From positions 1-36,541 of the forward strand of contig NZ_JAEEAP010000039.1 in assembly GCF_016103465.1 (NCBI RefSeq): a stretch of DNA of 36,541 bases. Direction: 5' to 3'. Both the position numbers and the translations under genes were made by a program. The notes under the pieces were generated by a model. It was given only the letters and a program-made list of their open reading frames with translations, was not told the DNA's origin and did not search any database. Below, in pieces: positions 17,585 through 25,015 of the stretch. This stretch comes from Streptomyces sabulosicollis. GTDB taxonomy: Bacteria > Actinomycetota > Actinomycetes > Streptomycetales > Streptomycetaceae. The stretch's first letter is position 1; each line of letters begins with the position of its first letter.

Positions 17585-18619
17585 CTACGGCCGGAGCACC
17601 TCGTGGGGCAGGTTCACCGGCTGGAGGAGCCAGATGAAGGCGCCCAGGCCCCCGGGGTCGGTCAGCTCGGCGGCCTCGCCCGCCGCGCTCAGGGCGCGGA
17701 CGTAGGCGGTGGGGTCGGTGGAGGCCAGGGCCAGCGGCGGGCGGCGGGCGTCGAGGCCCAGGGCGCGCAGGGCCTCGCGCTGGGTCATCAGCCCGGAGCC
17801 GGACCCGGACGCGGCGGCGGAGGCGGCGGCGCACGCGTCCATCGCGACGTGCGCCGTCAGATCGCAGGTGCCGTCGGGGACGGGCCGGACCTCGCGCCCC
17901 TCGCGGAAGCCGGTCAGCGTGCCGAAGGGGGGCCGGGCGGCGCGTTCGTGGGCGTAGTCGACGGCGACCGCGAGGCCCGCCCGCAGGGAGCGCACGGCCT
18001 GGGCCCAGGCCGCCTCCCGCGGATGGCCGATCTCGGCGCGCAGCCCCGGTCCGGCGCCCGCCAGCGGCCACCAGCGGGCCAGCCACGCCGCGTCCTCGCC
18101 GTCCACGGGGTCGCCCAGCCGCTCGGCGCCGTCCAGGGACGCCAGATCCACCTCGACCCGGCGGGGCACACCGTCCGCGTCGGTCTCGGCTACGTCCACG
18201 GGCACGTTGTCGAGCCACTCATTGGCGAACAGCAGCCCCGTGGCCCCCTCCGGCGGGGTGCCGAGCCAGGCGATCCGCCCGTCCAGGCCCGCCGGCCGCT
18301 CCGCCCGCTCCACCGCGTACGGGCGCAGCCGCCCGCCCAGCCCGTGCGGCAGGCCGGGGGCCAGGGCGAGCACCCGCGTGAGCAGCTCGCCCCGACCGGC
18401 GCCCAGGTCCACCAGGGCCACCTCGGCCGGGCGCCCCAGCGCCTCGTCCACCCGGGTCAGCAGCTCCGCGACCGCCCGGGCGAACAGCGGTGAGGCATGC
18501 ACCGACGTGCGGAAATGCCCTGCCGGGCCCTCCGGGCGGCGGAAGAAGCCGCCCGCTCCGTACAGCGCGCGTTCGGCCGCCGTACGCCATCCGCTCCACT
18601 CATGCTTCGCACTCGCCAC
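17585..18619 (-). CDS. SAM-dependent methyltransferase, MidA/NDUFAF7 (DUF185) family
   Basis: A 344-aa class I methyltransferase. [20 protein letters not shown] near residues 24-43 is the family's N-terminal signature region (compare Y..T..E..P.F in MidA), then the SAM motif [13 protein letters not shown] (about 69-81), [13 protein letters not shown], and [11 protein letters not shown]. Human NDUFAF7 symmetrically dimethylates an arginine of the NDUFS2 subunit, the NuoD homologue; here the next gene downstream is a NuoD paralogue, so NuoD2 is the expected substrate (inference). GTG 18619 has no Shine-Dalgarno but is preceded by TAGCGT and six bases, a leaderless layout. Divergent from the histidine kinase gene. 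Confidence 0.85.
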   Translation of the reverse strand: MASAKHEWSGWRTAAERALYGAGGFFRRPEGPAGHFRTSVHASPLFARAVAELLTRVDEALGRPAEVALVDLGAGRGELLTRVLALAPGLPHGLGGRLRPYAVERAERPAGLDGRIAWLGTPPEGATGLLFANEWLDNVPVDVAETDADGVPRRVEVDLASLDGAERLGDPVDGEDAAWLARWWPLAGAGPGLRAEIGHPREAAWAQAVRSLRAGLAVAVDYAHERAARPPFGTLTGFREGREVRPVPDGTCDLTAHVAMDACAAASAAASGSGSGLMTQREALRALGLDARRPPLALASTDPTAYVRALSAAGEAAELTDPGGLGAFIWLLQPVNLPHEVLRP

Positions 18620-18710
18620 ACCGCCACGCTATGCGGAGTGGTCTCCACCTTGGGGAGTAGGGCCGGGCGCCGCGGATCGCCCCTCGGGCTGACCCGGGAG
18701 GGGTCCGGCG

Positions 18711-19925
18711 ATGCCTACGCTGGGTGACGTGCAGCGCCTCTACGAATTTCTCCGCAGGCATCCGACAGGGGTGGACACCTTCTGGGCCGTCCTCCTCGTC
18801 GCTTCCGGGTTCCTGTGGCTCGTGGAGGTGTCGATGGGCCGGGGCCCCCGCGTCGCGGGGGTGCCGATCATCCTGGCGCTGGGCGCGACGGTCGCGCTGC
18901 GCCGCCGCGCCCCCGAGAAGATGCTGGTGCTGGCCATCCTGTGCGGTCTCGCCCAGATGGCCGCGGACGTCCGGCCCAATGTGTCCGACTTCGCCATGCT
19001 GGTGATCGTCTACACGGTGGCGGTCGCCTCCTCGCGCCCGGCCTCCCGCTTCGCGCTGGGCGTGGCGATCAGCGCGGCCCCCCTCGCCACCCTCCGCTGG
19101 CCGCACTCCCAGCAGGGCTGGTGGGAGGACGTGGTCTCGGCGGTCTTCGTCTCCATCCCCTTCGTCCTGGCCTGGGTGCTCGGCGACTCGATCCGCACCC
19201 GCCGCGCCTACTACGCCCAGCTCGAGGAGCGGGCCGCCCGGCTGGAGAAGGAGCGCGAGGCCCAGTCGAAGGTCGCGGTGGCCGCCGAGCGCGCCCGGAT
19301 CGCCCGGGAGCTGCACGACGTCGTGGCGCACAACGTGTCGGTGATGGTGGTGCAGGCGGACGGCGCCGCCTACGTCCTGGACACCTCGCCCGAACAGGCC
19401 CGGCAGGCGCTGGAGACGATCTCCGGCACCGGCCGCCAGGCGCTCGCCGAGATGCGGCGGCTGCTGGGGGTGCTGCGCACCGGGGAGCCGGGCGAGGAGA
19501 ACGACTACGTCCCGCAGCCGGACGTCGAGCAGATCGACGAGCTCGTGGAGCAGGTGCGCGGCGCCGGGCTCCCGGTGGACTTCAAGGTCGTGGGCAGCCC
19601 GCGCCAGCTCCCCAGCGGGGTCGAGCTGACCGCGTACCGCATCGTGCAGGAGGCGCTCACCAACACCCGCAAGCACGGCGGCCCGGACGTGGGCGCGAGC
19701 GTCCGCCTCACCTACTTCGACGACGGCCTCGGGCTGCTGGTCGAGGACGACGGGCGGGGCGCGCAGCGCGAGATGTACGAGGACGGCGGCGCCGACGGCA
19801 GCGGTCATGGTCTGATCGGGATGCGGGAGCGCGTCGGCATGGTGGGCGGCACGCTCGACGCGGGCCCGCGACCGGGCGGTGGCTTCCGGATCAGCGCACT
19901 GCTGCCGCTGAAGCCGGTCCGTTGA
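18711..19925 (+). CDS. Two-component sensor histidine kinase, NarL-partner type
   Basis: A 404-aa membrane kinase with about four to five N-terminal helices (residues ~22-41, 50-63, 70-84, 94-107, 143-158) and little extracellular sequence. A short coiled coil (LEERAARLEKEREAQ) leads to a HisKA_3 dimerisation domain: RARIARELHDVVAHNVS with phospho-acceptor His202. The ATPase domain shows IVQEALTNTRKHG (N box), EDDGRG and GHGLIGMRERVGMVGG. GGGAGGGG lies 7 bases before ATG 18711. The stop lies in an 8-bp tandem duplication (TCCGTTGA twice, 19918-19933). It pairs with the response regulator 62 bases downstream. The signal is unknown. Confidence 0.95.
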   Translation: MPTLGDVQRLYEFLRRHPTGVDTFWAVLLVASGFLWLVEVSMGRGPRVAGVPIILALGATVALRRRAPEKMLVLAILCGLAQMAADVRPNVSDFAMLVIVYTVAVASSRPASRFALGVAISAAPLATLRWPHSQQGWWEDVVSAVFVSIPFVLAWVLGDSIRTRRAYYAQLEERAARLEKEREAQSKVAVAAERARIARELHDVVAHNVSVMVVQADGAAYVLDTSPEQARQALETISGTGRQALAEMRRLLGVLRTGEPGEENDYVPQPDVEQIDELVEQVRGAGLPVDFKVVGSPRQLPSGVELTAYRIVQEALTNTRKHGGPDVGASVRLTYFDDGLGLLVEDDGRGAQREMYEDGGADGSGHGLIGMRERVGMVGGTLDAGPRPGGGFRISALLPLKPVR

Positions 19926-19987
19926 TCCGTTGATCTGATAGGTGCTGTAGGCCGGCTGCCAGGCCAGAGGGAAGGGACCCGTCCGGG

Positions 19988-20692
19988 ATGTCGATCCGCG
20001 TCATGCTCGTCGATGACCAAGTGCTGCTGCGCACCGGCTTCCGGATGGTGCTCGCGGCCCAGCCCGATATGGAGGTCGTCGCCGAGGCGGGCGACGGGGT
20101 GGAGGCGCTGCGGGCGCTGCGCTCCACAAAGGTGGACGTCGTCCTGATGGACGTCCGGATGCCCAAGCTGGACGGGGTGGAGGCGACCCGGCGGATATGT
20201 GAGCGGGAGGGTGCCCCGAAGGTCATCATCCTCACCACGTTCGACCTGGACGAGTACGCCTTCTCCGCGCTCAAGGCCGGGGCGGGCGGCTTCATGCTCA
20301 AGGACGTCCCGCCGGGCGAGCTGCTCGCGGCGATCCGCGCGGTGCACAGCGGTGACGCGGTGGTCGCGCCCAGCACGACGCGCCGGCTGCTGGACCGGTT
20401 CGCGCCGATGCTGCCGGGCGGCGGGGCCGGGGACTCCGGGGGCCGGGCCCGTCCGGGGCTGGAGCGGCTCACCGACCGGGAGCGCGAGGTGGTGCTGCTG
20501 GTCGCGCAGGGGCTGTCGAACGGCGAGATCGCGGCGCGGCTGGTGCTGTCCGAGGCGACCGTGAAAACCCATGTGGGCCGCATCCTCACCAAGTTGGAGC
20601 TGCGGGACCGGGTGCAGGTGGTGGTGATGGCCTACGAGACCGGGCTGGTGCGGGCCGGGGGCTCGGCCGGGTCGGCGGGATCGGCCCGCTGA
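19988..20692 (+). CDS. Two-component response regulator, NarL/LuxR family
   Basis: A 234-aa regulator. The receiver domain has the acidic pair Asp9-Asp10, phospho-acceptor Asp55 in VVLMDVRMPKLDG, Thr in ILTTF and Lys in FMLKD. The C-terminal LuxR HTH runs from about 158: LTDREREVVLLVAQGLSNGE to LVLSEATVKTHVGRIL. The last residues are a Gly/Ser/Ala tail. ATG 19988; a GGGA-rich stretch is about 10 bases upstream. Cognate to the preceding kinase. Six or seven 20-bp repeats begin only 4 bases after the stop. Confidence 0.95.
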   Translation: MSIRVMLVDDQVLLRTGFRMVLAAQPDMEVVAEAGDGVEALRALRSTKVDVVLMDVRMPKLDGVEATRRICEREGAPKVIILTTFDLDEYAFSALKAGAGGFMLKDVPPGELLAAIRAVHSGDAVVAPSTTRRLLDRFAPMLPGGGAGDSGGRARPGLERLTDREREVVLLVAQGLSNGEIAARLVLSEATVKTHVGRILTKLELRDRVQVVVMAYETGLVRAGGSAGSAGSAR

Positions 20693-20695
20693 GAC

Positions 20696-20827
20696 GACGG
20701 CCTTACGGTGCGCGCGGCCGTCTTACGGTGCGCGTGGCCGCCTTGTGGTTGGCAGGGCCGTCTTACGGTGGGCGCGACCGTTTTGGGGTGGGCTTTGCGG
20801 TGCGTGCGGCCGTTTCGCGGTGGGCGT
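20696..20827. repeat. Degenerate 20-bp tandem repeat array
   Basis: Units of consensus GGCCGTCTTACGGTGCGCGY begin at 20696 (variant), 20716, 20736, 20756, 20776 and 20808, with a 12-base partial unit at 20796-20807. Most keep CCGTCTTACGG, itself a 4-bp stem CCGT/ACGG with loop CTT. The array fills the whole gap between the response regulator and the convergent ArsR gene. No ORF with a ribosome site covers it. Confidence 0.8.
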
Positions 20828-20830
20828 GGT

Positions 20831-21178
20831 CTACCGCGCGTCCTCACCCTGCAGCGGCCGCTCGCGCAGCACCAGGTCGAGCAGCCCGGGGAAGCGCTGG
20901 TCGAACTCGGGGCGGCGCAGCCGGTTGACCCGCTTGGGGCCCAGGTCACGCTGCTCGATCAGCCCGGCCGCGCGCAGCACGGAGAAGTGGTGGCTGAGGG
21001 CCGCCTTGCCCACGGGCACGTCGAAGGTGCCGCAGGTGTGCTCCCAGTCGTCCGCCGTGGCCAGTTCGCGGACCAGCTGGAGGCGTACGGGGTCGGCGAG
21101 CGCCGCGAGCGCGGTCCGCACGGGGACGTCGTCGGGGTGGGTGTGCCGCGGTGCGGACCGGTGGCTTCGGTTGCCCAT
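20831..21178 (-). CDS. ArsR-family winged-helix repressor
   Basis: A 115-aa ArsR/SmtB-like regulator starting MGNRSHRSAPRH. The core RTALAALADPVRLQLVREL is followed by the recognition region VGKAALSHHFSVLRAAGLI and a wing EQRDLGPKRVNRL. There is no CxC or other metal-binding motif apart from one Cys (HTCGTF), so a non-metal signal is likely. GGAGGAG stands 5-6 bases ahead of ATG 21178 and decides the start over an upstream GTG (21217). A palindrome and -10 box upstream suggest autorepression. Confidence 0.92.
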   Translation of the reverse strand: MGNRSHRSAPRHTHPDDVPVRTALAALADPVRLQLVRELATADDWEHTCGTFDVPVGKAALSHHFSVLRAAGLIEQRDLGPKRVNRLRRPEFDQRFPGLLDLVLRERPLQGEDAR

Positions 21179-21211
21179 CGCCGCTCCTCCGTCGCTCGCC
21201 GTTCCGTCCGC

Positions 21212-21235
21212 GTTCACTGTGCGGTGAACATTTTA
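21212..21235 (-). promoter_or_regulatory. Autoregulatory operator/-10 of the small ArsR gene
   Basis: GTTCAC (21212-21217), six bases, GTGAAC (21224-21229) is a perfect 6+6 dyad 33 bases before the ArsR start. On the minus strand TAAAAT (21235-21230) abuts it as a -10 box, so the dyad covers the expected transcription start, the classic place for repression. No good -35 is visible. Confidence 0.65.
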
Positions 21236-21250
21236 GGCGGGCCCGGGGCC

Positions 21251-22334
21251 CTATCGCAGAACGCTCTCCAGGAAGTCGCTGCCCAGCCGGGCCACCGACG
21301 GCAGGTCGAGCTGGTGCAGCACATAGCGGCCGCGGCGGCGGGTGGTGAGGAGACCGGCCTTCTTCAGCACGGCGATGTGGCGGGAGACCTCCGGGGGCGT
21401 GATCCCGTACGACTCGGAGAGCTCACCGGTGGTGTGCGGGCCGCGGGCCAGGGTGCGGCACAGCCGCATCCGCATCGGGTGGGCCAGGGCCTCGAGGCGG
21501 CGCTGGACCAGCTCCAGGGCGGCGGGCGGGGGGGAGCTCGGGGGTGGCGACCGGGTACTGGATCACCGGGCGCCAGCCGGGGGCGTGCACGATGACGAGG
21601 TGCGGCCAGCCGAAGGCGGTCGGGATGAAGGTGACGCCGTCGCCGTACGCCGTCGTACGGCCGCCCGCCAGCTTGTCGACCAGGATGCTCCCCCCGTCCT
21701 CCGACAGCGACAGCGCGGCGGAGGCCGACGCCAGCGCCTCCGCGAGCCCCTTGCGCTGCAGCAGCTCGGCCTTGTGGCGGGCGTCGGCGGCCAGCTGGAT
21801 CCGTACCCGCCGCCAGGTGTCGGCGAAGAACGCCTGGTCGCAGTCCTCCAGCAGCCGCCGCAACCAGACCCGCAGCCCGTCCGGGTCCTCCAGCATGCGC
21901 TCGGTGAAGGCCGCCTGCCGCGGCCCCCGGGCGGCGGCCATCTCGCGGACCCGGGCCCGTTCGCCCGCGTCGACCAGCGGTGAGGGGGTGTGCCGGGTGT
22001 ACGAGGGGGAGCAGGCGATCTCGAAGGCGGCCGCCACGAACGTCTCGTCGTCGATCCGGTCCAGCGCGTCCAGCTCCTCGGCGAGCGTCGCCCCGGGGAC
22101 GGCCGGGAGCAGCAGGTCGGAGCGGGCGGTGCGCCACAGGAAGTCCGCCTCGCAGAGCCGGTCCGCGAGGTCCGGCTTGAGCGCGGAGGCGGTGGCGGTG
22201 GCCCAGCCGTGCAGCCCGGGGTGATGGCCGGGCTCGGACAGCACATGGAGCGCGGCGCCCAGCTCGGCGAGCGGGGACGGGCTGAAGACGATGCGCTCGG
22301 GCGGCAGCCCGGCGATGTCGATGACATTGGCCAT
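21251..22334 (-). pseudogene. ArsR-family regulator with N-terminal DUF5937 domain, frameshifted at a G7 run
   Basis: Two frames together make one known architecture of about 360 aa. ATG 22334 (MANVIDIAGLPPERIVF) gives an N-terminal sensor domain through VIQYPVATPEL; the frame then turns to Pro/Arg/Gly-rich sequence and stops at 21423. In another frame, ALELVQRRLEALAHPMRMRL continues into a complete winged helix, ITPPEVSRHIAVLKKAGLLT, RRRGRYVLHQLDL, to a stop at 21251. Both parts join if one base is dropped from the run of seven G (21528-21534, C7 on the coding strand). It may be a true pseudogene, a sequencing error in the homopolymer, or slippage. A 23-bp palindrome precedes the start. Confidence 0.8.
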
Positions 22335-22372
22335 GAGCCCATGGTGCGGGAGTCCGGACCCGGCGCCGCCCT

Positions 22373-22395
22373 CGTTTGACGCCGATCGTCAAACG
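22373..22395. promoter_or_regulatory. Palindromic operator upstream of the DUF5937 ArsR gene
   Basis: CGTTTGACG (22373-22381), five bases CCGAT, CGTCAAACG (22387-22395): perfect 9+9 dyad, 38 bases before the ArsR start and 38 bases before the divergent small ORF. TTGACG inside each arm could also serve as a -35 on either strand. Position between divergent genes fits a site for the adjacent ArsR protein. Confidence 0.7.
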
Positions 22396-22433
22396 GCGTG
22401 ACCGGCGCCCGGCGCCGGGCGGACCGTCGAGCC

Positions 22434-22826
22434 ATGTCCCTCACCGAGCAGTTCGCACTCGACCTGTACCGGGCCGCCCAGCGCGGCGAGCCCGCCCCGC
22501 CCGCACCGGGCCTGCACGACTGGCGCACCGTCCGGGAGCTGCGGGAGTACCGCGACTTCCGGGCCGTGGTGGCGGGCCGCCCGGTCCGCCGCCGCGGCCG
22601 CCATGGCCGCCTTACGGATGCCCTGCGCGCCGTCGTAAGGGCGGTCAGGGCGGTGTTCGCGCGGCGCCGGTCAGCCGCTTCCCTCCGTGACCGCCCGGAC
22701 CTCGGCGGCCTCCGGGGCCTCCGCGACCTCGGCGACCTCCGGGGCCTCCGTGAGCTCCCGGACCCGGGCGAGGAAGGCACCGGCCGCGGCCGTGACGTCC
22801 TCGGCCGTCCACTCGAGTGCGGATGA
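22434..22826 (+). CDS. Small hypothetical protein divergent from ArsR
   Basis: From ATG 22434 a 130-aa frame begins MSLTEQFALDLYRAAQRGEP, followed by GLHDWRTVRELREYRDFRAV and a basic region VVRAVRAVFARRRS. The first ~80 residues look like a genuine helical protein with normal codon use and resemble short streptomycete hypotheticals I recall. The remaining ~50 residues overlap the antisense 3' end of the threonine-aldolase gene and consist of LRGLRDLGD-type repeats, so the true gene may once have ended earlier. No clear Shine-Dalgarno. It shares the palindrome at 22373-22395 with the ArsR gene. Function unknown. Confidence 0.5.
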   Translation: MSLTEQFALDLYRAAQRGEPAPPAPGLHDWRTVRELREYRDFRAVVAGRPVRRRGRHGRLTDALRAVVRAVRAVFARRRSAASLRDRPDLGGLRGLRDLGDLRGLRELPDPGEEGTGRGRDVLGRPLECG

Positions 22827-23933
22827 GGCGACCGTCAGCTCCGTCACGGCCAGGCCGGGCGGCCCCGGCTCCCGCCAGCGACGGAACAGCGTCGTCCGGG
22901 TCTCCTCCGCCAGCCGCACCCCCGCCTCGTCCAGCACCGCCGCCGGATACGGCAGCCACACCTGGAACTGGTGGGTGTGCGGCACCTCGGGGTGCACCCG
23001 GGACCACCCCACCCCCGCGGCCGTGAACGCCGTCCGCAGCGCCTCCGCCACGACCCGCGCGTGCGCCACGTACGACGGCAGCCTCGGCAGCTCGCGGTCC
23101 AGGCCGTCCAGCGCGGCCAGCGCCGCCGGCCACTGCTGGAAGAGCTGGCCGCCGTACCGGTGGCGCCACGCCTTGGCCTCCGTCACCAGGGTCTCGGGCC
23201 CGGCGAGCGCCGCTCCCGAGAGGCCGCCGAGCGACTTGTAGAAGGACACGTAGACGGAGTCCGCCAGGGCGGCGATCTCCGGCAGCTCCCGGCCGAAGTG
23301 CGCCGTGCACTCCCACAGCCGCGCCCCGTCGAAGTGCACCACCGCGTCCCGCTCCCGGGCCGCCTCCACGGCCGCGACCAGCTCCTCCCACTCGGGCAGC
23401 ACGAACCCGGCGTCGCGCAGCGGGAGTTCGAGGGCGAGGGTGCCGAACGGCTCGTCCAGGTCCCGGATCTCCTCGGCGGTGGGCGGCCGTGGCTCGCTCG
23501 TCGGACGCACCGCGCGCAGCCCGCTCACCGTCAGATACGCGTCCCGCTCGTGCACGTCCAGATGGGCCAGGGGGTGCAGCGCCACCACCGGACTGCCGGT
23601 GCGCCCCGCCCAGCAGCGCAGCGCGACCTGCTGCGCCATGGTGCCGGTGGGGAAGAACGCCGCGGCCTCCATGCCGAGCAGCGCGGCGACCCGCCGCTCC
23701 AGCTCCTCGACGATGCCGTCCCCGTAGATGTCCACCCAGCCGCCCCCGTCGTAGGACGGGGTGCCGGCCGTGAGGGCGGCCGTGAGGGCGGCCAGCCGCT
23801 CGGCGATCCGCACCTCCGCGGGCCCGCGTGCCAGCGTCCGCTCGGCGCCGTGCCAGGCCGCGAGGCGGCGCGCCCGCGCGGCCCGCTCCGTCTCGCCGCC
23901 CGTGCCGTCCATCTCGTCTGCCTCGTCCGTCAT
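22671..23933 (-). CDS. Threonine aldolase-family PLP enzyme
   Basis: A 420-aa fold-type I PLP protein of the beta-eliminating lyase/threonine aldolase group. YGDGIVEELERRVAALLGME, AAFFPTGTMAQQVALRCW, DAVVHFDGARLWEC and VSFYKSLGGLSGAALAG are visible; the Lys in YKSLGG is the expected Schiff-base residue and the Asp in HFDGAR the pyridine-nitrogen ligand. The family cleaves threonine or allo-threonine to glycine and acetaldehyde, but substrate is unproven. The C-terminus has a duplicated acidic nonapeptide (TEAPEVAEV/AEAPEAAEV). ATG 23933 has no Shine-Dalgarno; a longer frame upstream crosses the divergent promoter region and is rejected. Confidence 0.85.
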   Translation of the reverse strand: MTDEADEMDGTGGETERAARARRLAAWHGAERTLARGPAEVRIAERLAALTAALTAGTPSYDGGGWVDIYGDGIVEELERRVAALLGMEAAAFFPTGTMAQQVALRCWAGRTGSPVVALHPLAHLDVHERDAYLTVSGLRAVRPTSEPRPPTAEEIRDLDEPFGTLALELPLRDAGFVLPEWEELVAAVEAARERDAVVHFDGARLWECTAHFGRELPEIAALADSVYVSFYKSLGGLSGAALAGPETLVTEAKAWRHRYGGQLFQQWPAALAALDGLDRELPRLPSYVAHARVVAEALRTAFTAAGVGWSRVHPEVPHTHQFQVWLPYPAAVLDEAGVRLAEETRTTLFRRWREPGPPGLAVTELTVASSALEWTAEDVTAAAGAFLARVRELTEAPEVAEVAEAPEAAEVRAVTEGSG

Positions 23934-23973
23934 GGGCTGATCATGTCGCACGCCTGTCCATCGGACCACAGAG

Positions 23974-23982
23974 TTGTCCACA
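23974..23982 (+). promoter_or_regulatory. Single DnaA-box match
   Basis: TTGTCCACA equals the Streptomyces DnaA-box consensus. It lies in the 146-base divergent region between the threonine-aldolase gene and the DUF2520-panC operon, 40 bases before the former. A partial variant CTGTCCATC is at 23954-23962. One box may be chance. Confidence 0.35.
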
Positions 23983-24079
23983 GGCCCGGGCGTGCGGCCA
24001 AACCCCCCGGAAACACTCGCGTAGCATGGCGGGGAATCGTCCGGTACCCCTGAGGACTGGAACGGAAGGCCGTTGTCGC

Positions 24080-25015
24080 GTGAACGCTCAACCACTGCCT
24101 GAGCCGCAGGACCGACCTGCCCGGCTCACCGTCGGGGTCGTCGGCGCGGGCCGCGTCGGCCCGGCCCTCGCCGCCTCCTTGCGGCTGGCCGGGCACCGCC
24201 CGGTCGCCGCGTCCGGTGTCTCCGACGCCTCGGTGCGCCGGGCCGCCGCCCTGCTTCCCGAAGTCCCCGTCGTGCCGCCCTCCGAGGTGCTGGCGCGGGC
24301 CGAGCTGGTGCTGCTCACCGTCCCCGACGACGCGCTGCCCGAGCTGGTCGGCGGCCTCGCCGAGACCGGCGCGGTGCGCCCCGGCCAGCTGCTGGTGCAC
24401 ACCTCCGGCCGCTACGGCGTCAGCGTGCTGGAGCCCGCGCTGCGGGCCGGTGCACTGCCGCTCGCGCTGCACCCCGTCATGACCTTCACCGGCACCTCGG
24501 TGGACGTCCAGCGGCTGGCCGGCTGCTCCTTCGGCGTCACCGCCCCCGAGGAGCTGCGGCTGGCGGCCGAGGCGCTGGTCATCGAGATGGGCGGCGAGCC
24601 CGAGTGGATCGCGGAGGAGTCCCGCCCGCTCTACCACGCCGCCCTCGCCATCGGCGCCAACCACCTCACCACGCTGGTCGCCCAGTCCATGGAGCTGCTG
24701 CGCGAGTCCGGGGTCGAGGCCCCCGCCCGGATGCTCGGCCCCCTCCTCGGCGCCGCGCTGGACAACGCGCTGCGCAGCGGCGACGCCGCGCTGACCGGTC
24801 CGGTCGCGCGCGGCGACGCGGGCACGGTCGCCGCCCATGTCGCCGAGTTGCGGCGGCACGCCCCGCACGCCGTCGCCGGTTATCTGGCCATGGCCCGTAC
24901 GACCGCGGACCGGGCGCTCGCGCACGGTCTGCTCAAGCCGGAACTCGCGGAGGACCTGTTGGGCGTGCTCTCGGACGTGACCGACGCCCGGGGCCGGGGA
25001 GGTAGTGAGGCATGA
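24080..25015 (+). CDS. Rossmann-like/DUF2520 oxidoreductase heading the pantothenate-NAD operon
   Basis: A 311-aa dehydrogenase-like protein. The N-terminal Rossmann domain starts [20 protein letters not shown] (GxGxxG), then [31 protein letters not shown] and [10 protein letters not shown]; a helical DUF2520 domain follows from about residue 160 ([20 protein letters not shown]). The fold resembles ketopantoate reductase and F420-NADP reductases. GTG 24080 follows GGAAGG at about 10 bases; a longer open frame from 23828 overlaps the divergent gene and is rejected. The stop overlaps panC (ATGA, 25012-25015). Tight coupling to panC suggests a step in pantothenate synthesis, possibly ketopantoate reduction; this is inference. 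Confidence 0.88.
   Translation: MNAQPLPEPQDRPARLTVGVVGAGRVGPALAASLRLAGHRPVAASGVSDASVRRAAALLPEVPVVPPSEVLARAELVLLTVPDDALPELVGGLAETGAVRPGQLLVHTSGRYGVSVLEPALRAGALPLALHPVMTFTGTSVDVQRLAGCSFGVTAPEELRLAAEALVIEMGGEPEWIAEESRPLYHAALAIGANHLTTLVAQSMELLRESGVEAPARMLGPLLGAALDNALRSGDAALTGPVARGDAGTVAAHVAELRRHAPHAVAGYLAMARTTADRALAHGLLKPELAEDLLGVLSDVTDARGRGGSEA

Noticed and set aside
20696-20827. CRISPR array
   Set aside because: The 20-bp units are contiguous and degenerate with no unique spacers, and there are no cas genes.
21563-22780. 405-codon minus-strand frame over the ArsR/DUF5937 region
   Set aside because: Ser/Arg/Pro-rich shadow of the true frame starting at 22334; no family resemblance.
23828-24079. 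84-codon extension of the DUF2520 protein
   Set aside because: It overlaps the divergent threonine-aldolase start and encodes Arg/Pro-rich shadow sequence; GTG 24080 has a GGAAGG site.
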